32,882 nt of DNA from an uncultured Clostridia bacterium. Lineage in GTDB: Bacteria > Bacillota > Clostridia > Oscillospirales > CAG-272. The notes under the pieces are model-generated. The model was not told the DNA's origin and ran no database searches. It saw only the letters and a program-made list of their open reading frames with translations. Shown in pieces: positions 1-8,221 of the stretch. Numbering within the stretch: position 1 is the first letter of the stretch; each line of letters begins with the position of its first letter. A program made the position numbers and the translations under genes. Location: contig CAMOLD010000003.1 of NCBI GenBank assembly GCA_946618395.1, forward strand, positions 1-32,882, read 5' to 3'.

Positions 1-1412
1 GGATATTTGGGATAGAACATCCGCTCAATCAGCGGTCCGCCGCCGTTTTGCGGCTGATAATCCACCAGTTTGGAGACTGCGCCCGCGCCAACGGCGATGA
101 TGGAATGCACTTCTTCCATCATATAGATATTATATGCCGCTTCTTTGCCTTCCAGCGCAAAGCCAACATTTTCATAATTGCCAACGGTGTTTTTTTGCCG
201 ATACATATAGTAGGGCTTATACCCTTCCTGCGAGGTTTTGAGCTGCGAATAGTCCACGCATTTGCCGGCGTCTCCCCCGCGCAAAGAATAGATATGGCTA
301 TCCTGCCGCAAAATATCCGCCGCTTTTTTGACGCAAAAGGTATGAACGGTAATATTTTCCGGCCGCAAGGTTAAAATTTGGTCAAAGGTTTTGGAAAATG
401 TTTTGAAACTGTCGCCGGGCAAACCGACGATCAGATCGGTATTCACGGTTGGAATGCCGGAATTCCGCGCCAAATCGTAAGCGCGGAAGAAATCCGCCGC
501 CGTATGGCATCTGCCAATGCCGGCAAGCACTTCGTCGCAAAGCGTTTGCGGATTGACGCAGGTTCTTGTAACGCCGTATTCCTTTGCAACGGCAAGTTTT
601 TCGGCGGTAATGGTGTCCGCTCTGCCGGCTTCCAGCGTAAATTCTTCCAAACCGGAAATGTCGGTTTCCTCATTGATCAGAAAGAGCAGTTCGCGCAACT
701 GATCGGCCGAAAGAATGGTTGGCGTTCCGCCGCCGATGTAGATGGTTTTCAGGCGCAAGCCAAGTTTGCGGATGGTTTGAAAGTTTGCGCGCAGGTCGGT
801 TTTCAGTTTTTGCAGATATTCCGGGATCAAAGCCAGCAATTTTTTGGAAGTATAGGAAACAAAGGAGCAATAGGAGCACCGCGTGGGGCAAAACGGAATG
901 GAAATATACATACTGCAATCGCGCGGGTCCGGCGTTCCAATCAGCTTTTGCTCGGCAAGCGCCACGTCGGTTGCAAGCGCCGCTTTTTTGGGAATGACAA
1001 AATATTCATTCGTCAAAATGCGCTTGGTGCGCGTTTTGCTGACGCCGCGGCGCAAAAGATCGGTTGCAACTTTGGAGGGTCGAACACCGGTAAGCATTCC
1101 CCAAGAAGGGCGATAACCCAGCAGTTCCCCCCAGGCGGAAACAACCGCCGCACCGCAAACCATTTTTGCCGTTTTTTCCTCGGTATAATACGGCGAAAAA
1201 TCCAATGCGCGGCTGCAAACCGCCTTTTCGCCGTTGCATTTGACGGTGGCTTTGGCGCTGTATCCGTTGGCGCGTTTTGTCAGTTTCAGGCGCAGTTCCG
1301 GCGCGCCCTGCTCATTTTGCGCCGCAACGCCGAATTTTTCCCCGGGGAAAAAGATCATGCACAACGTTTGAACATAATATACGTTGATATCCCCGTCTAA
1401 AATCAATTTCAT
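1..1412 (-). CDS. hemZ: HemZ-like radical SAM coproporphyrinogen dehydrogenase, 3' end outside window
   Basis: The reading frame opens at an ATG at 1412 and runs off the left edge, giving about 470 residues. It has a radical-SAM Cx3Cx2C cluster (Cys175, Cys179, Cys182, in the context PFCPTRCSYCSF), followed by the glycine-rich IYIGGGTPT motif that helps bind S-adenosylmethionine. A roughly 165-residue N-terminal extension precedes the cluster, as in HemZ of Bacillus and clostridia, and the visible C-terminal part (ERMFYPKY) also fits that family. HemN/HemZ enzymes decarboxylate coproporphyrinogen III oxygen-independently; some relatives are haem chaperones, so the exact activity is an inference. 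It is the last visible gene of the cdaA-to-hemZ transcript, 40 bases after dtd. In clostridia this position, after relA-dtd, is its usual place and hisS often follows; that would lie outside the window. Confidence 0.9.
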   Translation of the reverse strand, partial: MKLILDGDINVYYVQTLCMIFFPGEKFGVAAQNEQGAPELRLKLTKRANGYSAKATVKCNGEKAVCSRALDFSPYYTEEKTAKMVCGAAVVSAWGELLGYRPSWGMLTGVRPSKVATDLLRRGVSKTRTKRILTNEYFVIPKKAALATDVALAEQKLIGTPDPRDCSMYISIPFCPTRCSYCSFVSYTSKKLLALIPEYLQKLKTDLRANFQTIRKLGLRLKTIYIGGGTPTILSADQLRELLFLINEETDISGLEEFTLEAGRADTITAEKLAVAKEYGVTRTCVNPQTLCDEVLAGIGRCHTAADFFRAYDLARNSGIPTVNTDLIVGLPGDSFKTFSKTFDQILTLRPENITVHTFCVKKAADILRQDSHIYSLRGGDAGKCVDYSQLKTSQEGYKPYYMYRQKNTVGNYENVGFALEGKEAAYNIYMMEEVHSIIAVGAGAVSKLVDYQPQNGGGPLIERMFYPKY

Positions 1413-1452
1413 GCTTCAAATCCTTCTGCAAAGCCAAAAAGGCGATGCCGTT

Positions 1453-1908
1453 TTATTTCTTTTTGAGGGCTTCGGTATCCAAAAGAATGGTGACCGGTCC
1501 GTCATTGACCAGCGTGACCTGCATATCTGCGCCGAAAACGCCGCATTCCGTTTTTTCAACGCTTTGGCGGATTCTTTCTTTGAAGAGCTCGTAAAGCCTG
1601 TTTGCCAGTTGCGGCGGCGCCGATTCCAAAAAGTCCGGCCGGTTGCCGTGACGGCAGTTTGCCAAAAGGGTGAATTGGGAAACGACCAGAACCTCTCCGC
1701 CAACATCCAAAACCGAACGGTTCATTTTTCCGTTTTCATCCGAAAAAATACGAAGTTTCAATATTTTTTCGGCAAGAATGCCAACCTTGTTCTCCGAATC
1801 CCCGTTTGCAACGCCGAGCAAAATCAAAAGTCCTTGCCCGATGGAGCCAACCGTTTGCCCTTCAATTTTGACGTTTGCGCTTTGAACGCGCTGAATAACT
1901 GCTTTCAT
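1453..1908 (-). CDS. dtd: D-aminoacyl-tRNA deacylase
   Basis: This 151-residue protein has the full length expected for Dtd. It removes D-amino acids (and glycine from mischarged tRNA-Ala) from tRNA in the cytoplasm, protecting translation. The two family signatures are present: SQFTL at residues 77-81, carrying the active-site Ser/Gln/Phe, and NDGPVT at 135-140, carrying the cross-subunit Gly-cis-Pro pair that rejects L-amino acids. The start MKAVIQRV is the canonical family N-terminus, so the ATG at 1908 is secure, with a GGAGGA ribosome-binding site upstream. The gene lies 15 bases after rel and 40 bases before hemZ, in the common clostridial order rel-dtd-hemZ. Nothing about it is unusual. 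Confidence 0.96.
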   Translation of the reverse strand: MKAVIQRVQSANVKIEGQTVGSIGQGLLILLGVANGDSENKVGILAEKILKLRIFSDENGKMNRSVLDVGGEVLVVSQFTLLANCRHGNRPDFLESAPPQLANRLYELFKERIRQSVEKTECGVFGADMQVTLVNDGPVTILLDTEALKKK

Positions 1909-1923
1909 GGATTTTCCTCCGCG

Positions 1924-4149
1924 TCAGGCAAATCCGCGCGAAATGCGGCGGACGCCCGCCAAAGATTGCAGGCGCGAAACGATGGATTGATAATGATCGG
2001 TGTTCTTACAGCCGATTTTCAGGTTGAGAATGGAGCCGTCCTCGTTTTTGCTGACGGCGTTGATTTGCAGGATGGAAACCCGCATTTCCGCCAAAACCGC
2101 GGTAATTTCCGCTAAAATGCCAATGCGGTCGTCCACCCAGATTTGCAAAAGCGCTTCGTAAAATCCGGTATAGTTTCCGTCATCGGCGCTCTCCCAGTAT
2201 GCCTCTTTCCAGCGGTCGGCGTTTTCCGAATTTTTTCTGCCCTCAATCACGTTCGGGCAATCGATTTTATGAATGGAAATGCCGAATCCTTTGGTCACAA
2301 AACCGATGATGGGGTCACCGGGTAAGGGATTGCAACATTTTGCAAACTTGATCATGCAGCCGTGTTCCCCGTCCACAACAACGCCACCGTTCGAGCGCAT
2401 ATTGTGCGGTTTGTGCAGTTGCACTTTCTCAGGCGTGAGTTCGACTTTGGGCTCGTCATCTTCAATATGGACAACCCGTTTGCAATCCTCCGGCAGGCGG
2501 TTGATAAACTTGGAAATTGCCAGGCCGCCATAGCCGATGGCATTGTAAAAATCCTCGTTGCTGTTGTATCCGAACCGCTCGGAGATGCCTTTGACGATCT
2601 CTTCCCTTTGCGCTTCGGTCACCGGTCCCCGGCAGATTTTGCGAATCTCGGTTTCCACCATATTTTTGCCGAGGATGACGTTGTCGGTCTTTTGTTCCTT
2701 TTTGAACCAGGCGCGAATTTTGGAGCGCGCACTGCTTGTTTTGACGATATTCAGCCAATCGCGGCTAGGGCCTTTGGCGGATGCGGAAGTCAGAATTTCC
2801 ACAATCTCGCCGTTTTGAAGTGTGCGGTCGATCGGAACGATCATCCCGTTGATTTTACCGCCAATCATCTTGTTGCCGATTGCCGAGTGGACGGCATAGG
2901 CAAAGTCGATCACGTTCGCCCCGTTGGGCAACGAGATCACGTCCCCTTTGGGGGTAAAGACGAACACTTCGTCGTGGAAAATGTCGGTTTTGAAGGCGCT
3001 CAAAAATTCGTCGGGATCGCGCGTGCTGTCCTCAGCTTCCAAAAGCCCTGCAATCCATTCCAGTTTGCGGTCAATTTCCTCTTTGGAAGTGACGCCCGAT
3101 TTATATTTCCAGTGCGCGGCAATGCCGTATTCGGCAATTTGGTGCATTTCCCAGGTCCGGATTTGCACCTCAAACGGAATGCCGTCCCGACCGATGACCG
3201 TTGTATGCAAAGAGCGGTAAAGGTTGGGCTTTGGCGTAGAGATATAATCCTTGAATCTTCCCGGAACCGAATTGAACATTTCGTGGATCAATCCCAGCGC
3301 GGTATAGCATTCCAGCTCGGTATCCACAATAATCCGCATGGCGTAAAAGTCGTAAATCTCGTCAAACGACTTGTTTTGCGTAAACATTTTTTTGTAGATG
3401 GAATAAACCGATTTGATACGCCCTTCCAGAGAAAAATGGATTTTGTTTTCCTTGAGTTTTTGAGAAACCTGCGCGCGGATTTTTTCGATAAAGTTCAGGT
3501 TTTCTCCGTATTTTTCTTCGATATACTTTTGAATTTCCTGGTATCCGATGGGGTCAAGATATTGCAGGCTCAAGCTCTCCAGCTCCTGCTTGATGCGCTG
3601 CATACCAAGGCGGTGTGCCAAAGGGGCATAGACGTGCATGGTCTCCAAAGCGGTCAAACGGCGCTTTTCGTCCGGCTTTGCGTCCAGCGTTCGCATATTG
3701 TGGAGCCTGTCGCAAAGCTTGATGAAAATGACCCGGATATCCCGCGACATGGCAAGCAACATTTTACGCAGGTTCTCGATTTCGGCTTCCTCTTTATCCT
3801 CCACCTGCATCAAAACAATTTTGGTCAAACCGTCAACCAGCCCGGCAACCTCTTTGCCAAAACGCGTCTCAATTTCTTTGAGGTTGGTTTTATCGGCGCA
3901 ATCCTCAACGGTATCATGCAAAAGCGCGGCGCAAATAGAATCGGTATCCAGTTCCAGCCCCGCAACAATCTCGGCAACGGCAACCGGATGGGAAATATAG
4001 GGGGTTCCGTCCGCCCGCATTTGCCCCTCGTGCAGTTCTTTGGCATAGTCAAACGCTTTTTGTATTTTTTCGGTATCATAATTTTTCCCGGTTGCGGCAA
4101 GGATGTTTAACAACCTTGTAATATCCGTTCTGACAGCGGAATTGCTCAT
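1924..4149 (-). CDS. rel: bifunctional (p)ppGpp synthetase/hydrolase (Rel family)
   Basis: The 741-residue protein has the full long-RSH architecture. An N-terminal HD hydrolase domain retains His54, His78-Asp79 (HDTVED) and a later NMRTLDA motif, so (p)ppGpp hydrolysis should be intact. The synthetase domain has YDFYAMRII, KPNLYRSLHTTV and EVQIRTWEMHQIAEYGIAAHWKYK-type motifs (the last is family-typical). A TGS domain follows near residues 390-450, then a zinc-finger/helical region with paired Cys (KFAKCCNPLPGD) and a C-terminal ACT/RRM domain from about 665. The enzyme makes and degrades the stringent-response alarmone and senses starved ribosomes. The start has a strong GGAGGGG site. The gene follows recJ by 42 bases; the adenine phosphoribosyltransferase gene often found between them in clostridia is absent here. 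It shares its probable transcript with cdaA. Confidence 0.96.
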   Translation of the reverse strand: MSNSAVRTDITRLLNILAATGKNYDTEKIQKAFDYAKELHEGQMRADGTPYISHPVAVAEIVAGLELDTDSICAALLHDTVEDCADKTNLKEIETRFGKEVAGLVDGLTKIVLMQVEDKEEAEIENLRKMLLAMSRDIRVIFIKLCDRLHNMRTLDAKPDEKRRLTALETMHVYAPLAHRLGMQRIKQELESLSLQYLDPIGYQEIQKYIEEKYGENLNFIEKIRAQVSQKLKENKIHFSLEGRIKSVYSIYKKMFTQNKSFDEIYDFYAMRIIVDTELECYTALGLIHEMFNSVPGRFKDYISTPKPNLYRSLHTTVIGRDGIPFEVQIRTWEMHQIAEYGIAAHWKYKSGVTSKEEIDRKLEWIAGLLEAEDSTRDPDEFLSAFKTDIFHDEVFVFTPKGDVISLPNGANVIDFAYAVHSAIGNKMIGGKINGMIVPIDRTLQNGEIVEILTSASAKGPSRDWLNIVKTSSARSKIRAWFKKEQKTDNVILGKNMVETEIRKICRGPVTEAQREEIVKGISERFGYNSNEDFYNAIGYGGLAISKFINRLPEDCKRVVHIEDDEPKVELTPEKVQLHKPHNMRSNGGVVVDGEHGCMIKFAKCCNPLPGDPIIGFVTKGFGISIHKIDCPNVIEGRKNSENADRWKEAYWESADDGNYTGFYEALLQIWVDDRIGILAEITAVLAEMRVSILQINAVSKNEDGSILNLKIGCKNTDHYQSIVSRLQSLAGVRRISRGFA

Positions 4150-4191
4150 GGGACGATCCCCTCCTTTCCTGCTTGAATGTTCATTTAAAAA

Positions 4192-6339
4192 TCATTGCTG
4201 CGATTGGCGCAATTTTTGGAGCAGCTGCGATTGTTCCAAATCGGTTTTTTCGGGATTCGGATTCCATTCCATGACAAAATAATCCCTTCCCGGCTCGCTG
4301 AAAGCGCAAAGGTTCAATTCCTGCAAAATTTGCAGGCAAAAGCGTATTTTTGCATAGGTAAATCCGCTTTCAATTTGGTTCAACGCGCGTTGCAAGCGGC
4401 GCACGGGAAAGCAGGATTTTCCGTTCTCATGTTCTTTTCGTAAATACTGGTAAACTGCCGCAAGGTCTTTTCGATCCGGCAAAATCTGCTCAGACGCGGA
4501 AAAAGATTCCCCTGCCGCAACCGCCTCGTATCTTGCGCGCTCGGAAAGAAACACCAGCTCTTCCTCTTCGGCATAGGCGGCGTCCTGCAACAGCATTTGC
4601 ACGCGCACCGTTCCGTTGAACTCGTTGGCGTCCAAGCGGAACAAAAAATCGGCATATTCGCCCTCTTCAAAGGGCAAATCGGTAATTCCTTTGCCAAACC
4701 AAACGGCAACCATGGAAAGCCCGTCTTTTTCCAACTGCAAACGGATGTGCTTTCCGCCGCTCATCGGCGTAATTCTGGTAACCTTTGCCTTTTGCAAAAG
4801 GAAATTCGGGGTCGGGTTTCCGTTTCCGTAGGGTTCCAAAAGGCGAATCTCCTCGACCAGGCGCAATGTCATTTCGCCGATTTCCAAAGTGCAATCAGCA
4901 TCCTTTTGCAAACAGAAGTCGCCTTCCGTATGCGTTTCGGCATAGTCGTTTAACCGGCGGCGCAACGCCGGAACATCCTTTTTGCGCACCGAAAGCCCGG
5001 CGGCAAGCTCATGCCCCCCGTAACGAAGCAATAAATCCTTGCATTCGGCAAGCGCGTTGACAAGGTTCAAACCCTTGATACTGCGACCGGAGCCTTTTCC
5101 GGAACCGTCTTCCGATCCGTCATACGAGATCAGAATACAGGGCAAGCCATACCGCTCGGTAATGCGAGAGGCAACGATGCCGATAATGCCTGTATGCCAG
5201 TTGTCATTGTCGAGAACGATGACCCTGCTGCGTTCCTCTTTGGGCATTTCCTCAATCATGCGGAACGCCTCTTCGGCGATCTGCGTTTCTTCGGTTTGCC
5301 TTGCAAGGTTCAAATCGCAAAGCTGGTTTGCATAATGGGTTGCGCCGGAAAGCGTTTTGGCAAGCAAAAGCTCGACCGCAATTCCCGCCTCGGCAACCCG
5401 ACCGGCGGCATTGATGCGCGGCGCGATGACAAACCCGATATAAGCAGATGTAATTTTGCGCTGTTTGGTTCTTCCCGGACCGGCGGCAGCCTCCATCAGC
5501 GCCTGCAAGCCGGGTCGGCAATTTGACTCCATATCGGCAATTCCCTTGGCAACCAACAGCCTGTTTTCGTCAATCACCGGCATAACGTCCGCAATGGTGC
5601 CAACGGCAACCAGATCGGCATAGGCGTTGCTGATTTTCATAACGGCTTCCAGTGGTTCTTTACCCTCTTTTTCAAACTGCTTGATCTCCATGGCGCAGGC
5701 AAGTTTGAAGGCAACGCCAACGCCGGCAAGCTCGCAAAACGGATAGGTATCGTCCGCCCGGTGCGGATTGACCACTGCGCAACACTCCGGAATTTCGGGG
5801 CGGCAGGCATGGTGATCGGTGACAATCGTTTCAATGCCTTTGCGCTTTGCGTAGGCAATTTCCTCAATGGAAGTAATGCCGGTATCCACCGTTACAATCA
5901 GCGAGACGCCTTTGCTTTTCAGCAAATCGATGGCATAGGCGGAAAGTCCGTAGCCCTCTTTGCTCCGGCTGGGGATATAGTATCCGACATCGGCGCCTTT
6001 TTCCGAAAGATATAAATATAAAAGGCTTGTGGCGGTGGCGCCGTCCACGTCGTAATCGCCGAAAACGGCGATTCTTTCTTTTTGGTCCAGCGCGCGTTGC
6101 AGGCGCGCAACCGCGCGGTCCATATCTTTCATCAAAAACGGATCGTGCGGCATCAAATCCGAAAAATGCAGAAAACGCTGGGCGGTTTCCGGCGTGGAAT
6201 AGCCGCGCAGACAGAGCAATTTTGCGGTTGTAGAGGTAATTTTTAACGAGGAAGACAGATGGGAGACGGCTAAATTCAATTCCGCATTGGCAGAATCGAA
6301 CAAAACGCGCCATTTTGATTGTTGTGCAGACGGTTCCAT
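4192..6339 (-). CDS. recJ: single-stranded-DNA-specific 5'-3' exonuclease RecJ
   Basis: The 715-residue protein is a DHH-superfamily nuclease. It shows the Mn-binding motifs in order: GDYDVDG (94-100), VDTG (151-154), the name-giving DHH (175-177), and farther on GGHELAAGLS of the DHHA1 domain, which binds single-stranded DNA. An OB-fold region and a C-terminal extension of about 120 residues make it longer than E. coli RecJ (577 residues) but similar to Firmicutes RecJ. It degrades single-stranded DNA 5'-3' in recombination and repair. The start at 6339 has an AAAGGAG site. It lies 33 bases after the FAD-protein gene and 42 bases before rel. All visible catalytic motifs are intact. Confidence 0.95.
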   Translation of the reverse strand: MEPSAQQSKWRVLFDSANAELNLAVSHLSSSLKITSTTAKLLCLRGYSTPETAQRFLHFSDLMPHDPFLMKDMDRAVARLQRALDQKERIAVFGDYDVDGATATSLLYLYLSEKGADVGYYIPSRSKEGYGLSAYAIDLLKSKGVSLIVTVDTGITSIEEIAYAKRKGIETIVTDHHACRPEIPECCAVVNPHRADDTYPFCELAGVGVAFKLACAMEIKQFEKEGKEPLEAVMKISNAYADLVAVGTIADVMPVIDENRLLVAKGIADMESNCRPGLQALMEAAAGPGRTKQRKITSAYIGFVIAPRINAAGRVAEAGIAVELLLAKTLSGATHYANQLCDLNLARQTEETQIAEEAFRMIEEMPKEERSRVIVLDNDNWHTGIIGIVASRITERYGLPCILISYDGSEDGSGKGSGRSIKGLNLVNALAECKDLLLRYGGHELAAGLSVRKKDVPALRRRLNDYAETHTEGDFCLQKDADCTLEIGEMTLRLVEEIRLLEPYGNGNPTPNFLLQKAKVTRITPMSGGKHIRLQLEKDGLSMVAVWFGKGITDLPFEEGEYADFLFRLDANEFNGTVRVQMLLQDAAYAEEEELVFLSERARYEAVAAGESFSASEQILPDRKDLAAVYQYLRKEHENGKSCFPVRRLQRALNQIESGFTYAKIRFCLQILQELNLCAFSEPGRDYFVMEWNPNPEKTDLEQSQLLQKLRQSQQ

Positions 6340-6372
6340 AAAGCCGCTCCTTTCTTTGAATTTTTTGATTGT

Positions 6373-8010
6373 TTATTGTCCGGCAATTCCGCCAAACCGC
6401 CTCATCAATGCCTCCGCCGAGCGAAGCCCGTCCACGGCGGCGCTGGTAATTCCGCCGGCATATCCGGCACCTTCGCCGCACGGATAAATAGTATCATGCC
6501 CGAATGCGGTTCGATCTTCAAGCAGGCGCAAGATGCGCACCGGCGCCGAGGTTCGCGTTTCGGCGGCGGTCAAAATGGTGTCCGGCGCGTCGTAGCCTTC
6601 CAGCTTTTTGCCAAACGAGGAGAAGGCATAGCGCAAAGATTTCGTTACAAAATGCGGGAAAATACCGCAAAAATCGGCAATTTGAACCTTGCCGGAACGA
6701 TAGGAAGGCAACACGCGGGAAGGTTCCGTTCCCCGGAAGCCGTCCATCAAATCGCCCAGCGTCATCACGGGGGCAACATAGTTTCCTTTGCCGGCGGCAA
6801 ACGCGGCGCGCTCGATTTTGCGCTGGAAAACGATGGCACCAAGCGCAAGATTTCCGTTGACCGGCGCATAATCCGCGCAGGAAAGCGAAACGGCAACCGC
6901 GGCGTTGGCGTTTTTCCCGTTTCTTGCATGGTTGCTCATTCCGTTGACGACAAGACCGCCCTCCTCGGACGCGGCGGCAACGACCTCGCCGCCCGGACAC
7001 ATACAAAAAGTATAAACGCCGCGCGCGCCTTTGGTGTCCGAAAGCGCATATTCGGCATGACCGAGATTGGGGTGCCCGGCAAAATCGCCGTAAAGCGCAC
7101 GGTCGATATCGCTTTGCAAGTGCTCGGCGCGCACGCCGACCGAAATTGGCTTTGCCTCTATGGAAAACTGCTTTTGCAACAGCATTTCATAGGTGTCGCG
7201 CGCGCTGTGTCCGAGCGCCAGCACCATGGCGCCGCAACAAAACTCGCCTTTGTTTGTAAAAACGGTGATCGTTCCATCGGCTTGCTCGCAAAAATTGTCC
7301 ATTCGCGTGCGGTAAAGCACCGTTCCGCCCAACCGCTCAATCTCTTTCAACATTCCGGAAATGACCCGGCGCAAAACGTCGGTTCCGATATGCGGTTTTG
7401 CCAGGGTCAAAATTTCTTCCGGCGCACCAAAGCGGCAAAAGGTTTGCAACACATAGTTGCAATAGGGATCGTGGATCCGGGTAATCAATTTCCCGTCCGA
7501 AAAGGTCCCGGCGCCGCCGGCACCAAACTGAATATTGGAGTCGGGATCCAGAATGCCGTCCCGCAGAAATTTTTCAACCGAGCGCACCCGGTCCTCAATC
7601 GAATCGCCGCGGTCGATGATCACCGGGGCATATCCGCTTTGGGCAAGCAGGAGCGCACTGAACAGCCCGGCAGGTCCCATGCCGACAACCAGCGGCGGCG
7701 CCTGCAAGCGCTCCGTTCCGCGCACCGGGTTTGGCAATTCCTCCCGCAGCTCGCGCAGTTCCGCGCGTTTTCGGAGTGCCTCCGGTATCGGTGCCTCCGA
7801 TTCGACCGCAACCGAGGAAACAAAGCGGATATCCTCTTTGCGGCGCGCGTCAACAGAGCGTTTATAAAGCCGAAAATGAAGCGACCGGAGAGAAATTCCC
7901 CTGCGCTTCATTTTATCGGCTGCCGCTTTACAAATTTCCTCGCCGCTTGCCGAGACCGGCGTTTTGACGCCTTCCAGCAAATAGCGATAAATCGGCTTGT
8001 TATCCGGCAT
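6373..8010 (-). CDS. FAD-dependent dehydrogenase-like protein, COG2509 type
   Basis: The 545-residue protein has a roughly 100-residue N-terminal domain, then a Rossmann dinucleotide motif GMGPAGLFSALLLA (from residue 110) followed by an acidic-end strand (VIIDRGD). The run NIQFGAGGAGTFSDGKL and the C-terminal CGEGAGYAGGITSAAVDG are hallmarks of the widespread, poorly characterised FAD-dependent oxidoreductases of COG2509; no substrate is established for this group. The start ATG at 8010 overlaps the last 11 bases of the preceding 72-residue gene, suggesting translational coupling; no strong ribosome-binding site stands alone before it. It sits between the cdaA pair and recJ in the same transcript. 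The gene contains one copy of the dispersed 15-base repeat (6658-6672). Confidence 0.88.
   Translation of the reverse strand: MPDNKPIYRYLLEGVKTPVSASGEEICKAAADKMKRRGISLRSLHFRLYKRSVDARRKEDIRFVSSVAVESEAPIPEALRKRAELRELREELPNPVRGTERLQAPPLVVGMGPAGLFSALLLAQSGYAPVIIDRGDSIEDRVRSVEKFLRDGILDPDSNIQFGAGGAGTFSDGKLITRIHDPYCNYVLQTFCRFGAPEEILTLAKPHIGTDVLRRVISGMLKEIERLGGTVLYRTRMDNFCEQADGTITVFTNKGEFCCGAMVLALGHSARDTYEMLLQKQFSIEAKPISVGVRAEHLQSDIDRALYGDFAGHPNLGHAEYALSDTKGARGVYTFCMCPGGEVVAAASEEGGLVVNGMSNHARNGKNANAAVAVSLSCADYAPVNGNLALGAIVFQRKIERAAFAAGKGNYVAPVMTLGDLMDGFRGTEPSRVLPSYRSGKVQIADFCGIFPHFVTKSLRYAFSSFGKKLEGYDAPDTILTAAETRTSAPVRILRLLEDRTAFGHDTIYPCGEGAGYAGGITSAAVDGLRSAEALMRRFGGIAGQ
6658..6672 (+). repeat. copy 1 of dispersed 15-base word GAAAATACCGCAAAA
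   Basis: This is an exact copy of a word found five times in the window. This one lies inside the FAD-protein gene, antisense to it. Its flanks (GCGG before, A-rich after) also resemble the intergenic copies. Confidence 0.75.
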
Positions 8011-8218
8011 TGGATTCTACTTGTTCGGTGCTTGCCGAATTGGGATGGAAGAAAGAATATTTTTTATAATCCGAGTTTGTCAGATTGACCACCAACAGCC
8101 AAATGACAACCGCCAAAAGCAGGCAGATGAGAAAAGGCAGGAAGCGAAAACGGCGGACTTGATTTTCTGCGGCTTCTTTTTTCTTGTTGTAATGTCCCAG
8201 CGTGTTTTTTGCTTTCAT
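8000..8218 (-). CDS. 72-residue single-pass membrane protein, CdaR/YbbR N-terminus-like stub
   Basis: This short gene begins 3 bases after the cdaA stop codon, and its ribosome-binding site (GGAGGGAG) overlaps the end of cdaA, so the pair is almost certainly coupled. The protein has a basic, lysine-rich N-terminus, one membrane helix (about residues 27-48, FLPFLICLLLAVVIWLLVVNLT), and a short polar tail. The helix and the following TNSDYKK resemble the N-terminal anchor of CdaR (YbbR), the membrane regulator normally encoded directly after cdaA. CdaR, however, continues with several extracytoplasmic YbbR repeats of about 80 residues, and none are present: the next gene starts inside this one. 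I infer a stripped-down CdaR remnant or functional analogue. It could equally be an unrelated one-helix protein, since similarity over a single helix is weak evidence. Confidence 0.7.
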   Translation of the reverse strand: MKAKNTLGHYNKKKEAAENQVRRFRFLPFLICLLLAVVIWLLVVNLTNSDYKKYSFFHPNSASTEQVESNAG

Positions 8219-8221
8219 TGC

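Noticed and set aside
2362-4110. 582-residue plus-strand open frame opposite rel
   Set aside because: It mirrors the rel gene, has no recognisable domain and no promoter or ribosome-binding site; the codon pattern of the real gene produces it.
6319-8088. 589-residue plus-strand open frame opposite the FAD protein
   Set aside because: The minus-strand protein has clear FAD motifs over the same bases; the plus frame shows only low-complexity arginine- and alanine-rich sequence.
6373-8218. Frameshift hypothesis: YbbR repeats of CdaR hidden in another frame after the stub
   Set aside because: The bases after the stub encode a full FAD protein from its natural start; no YbbR-like sequence was seen in other frames.
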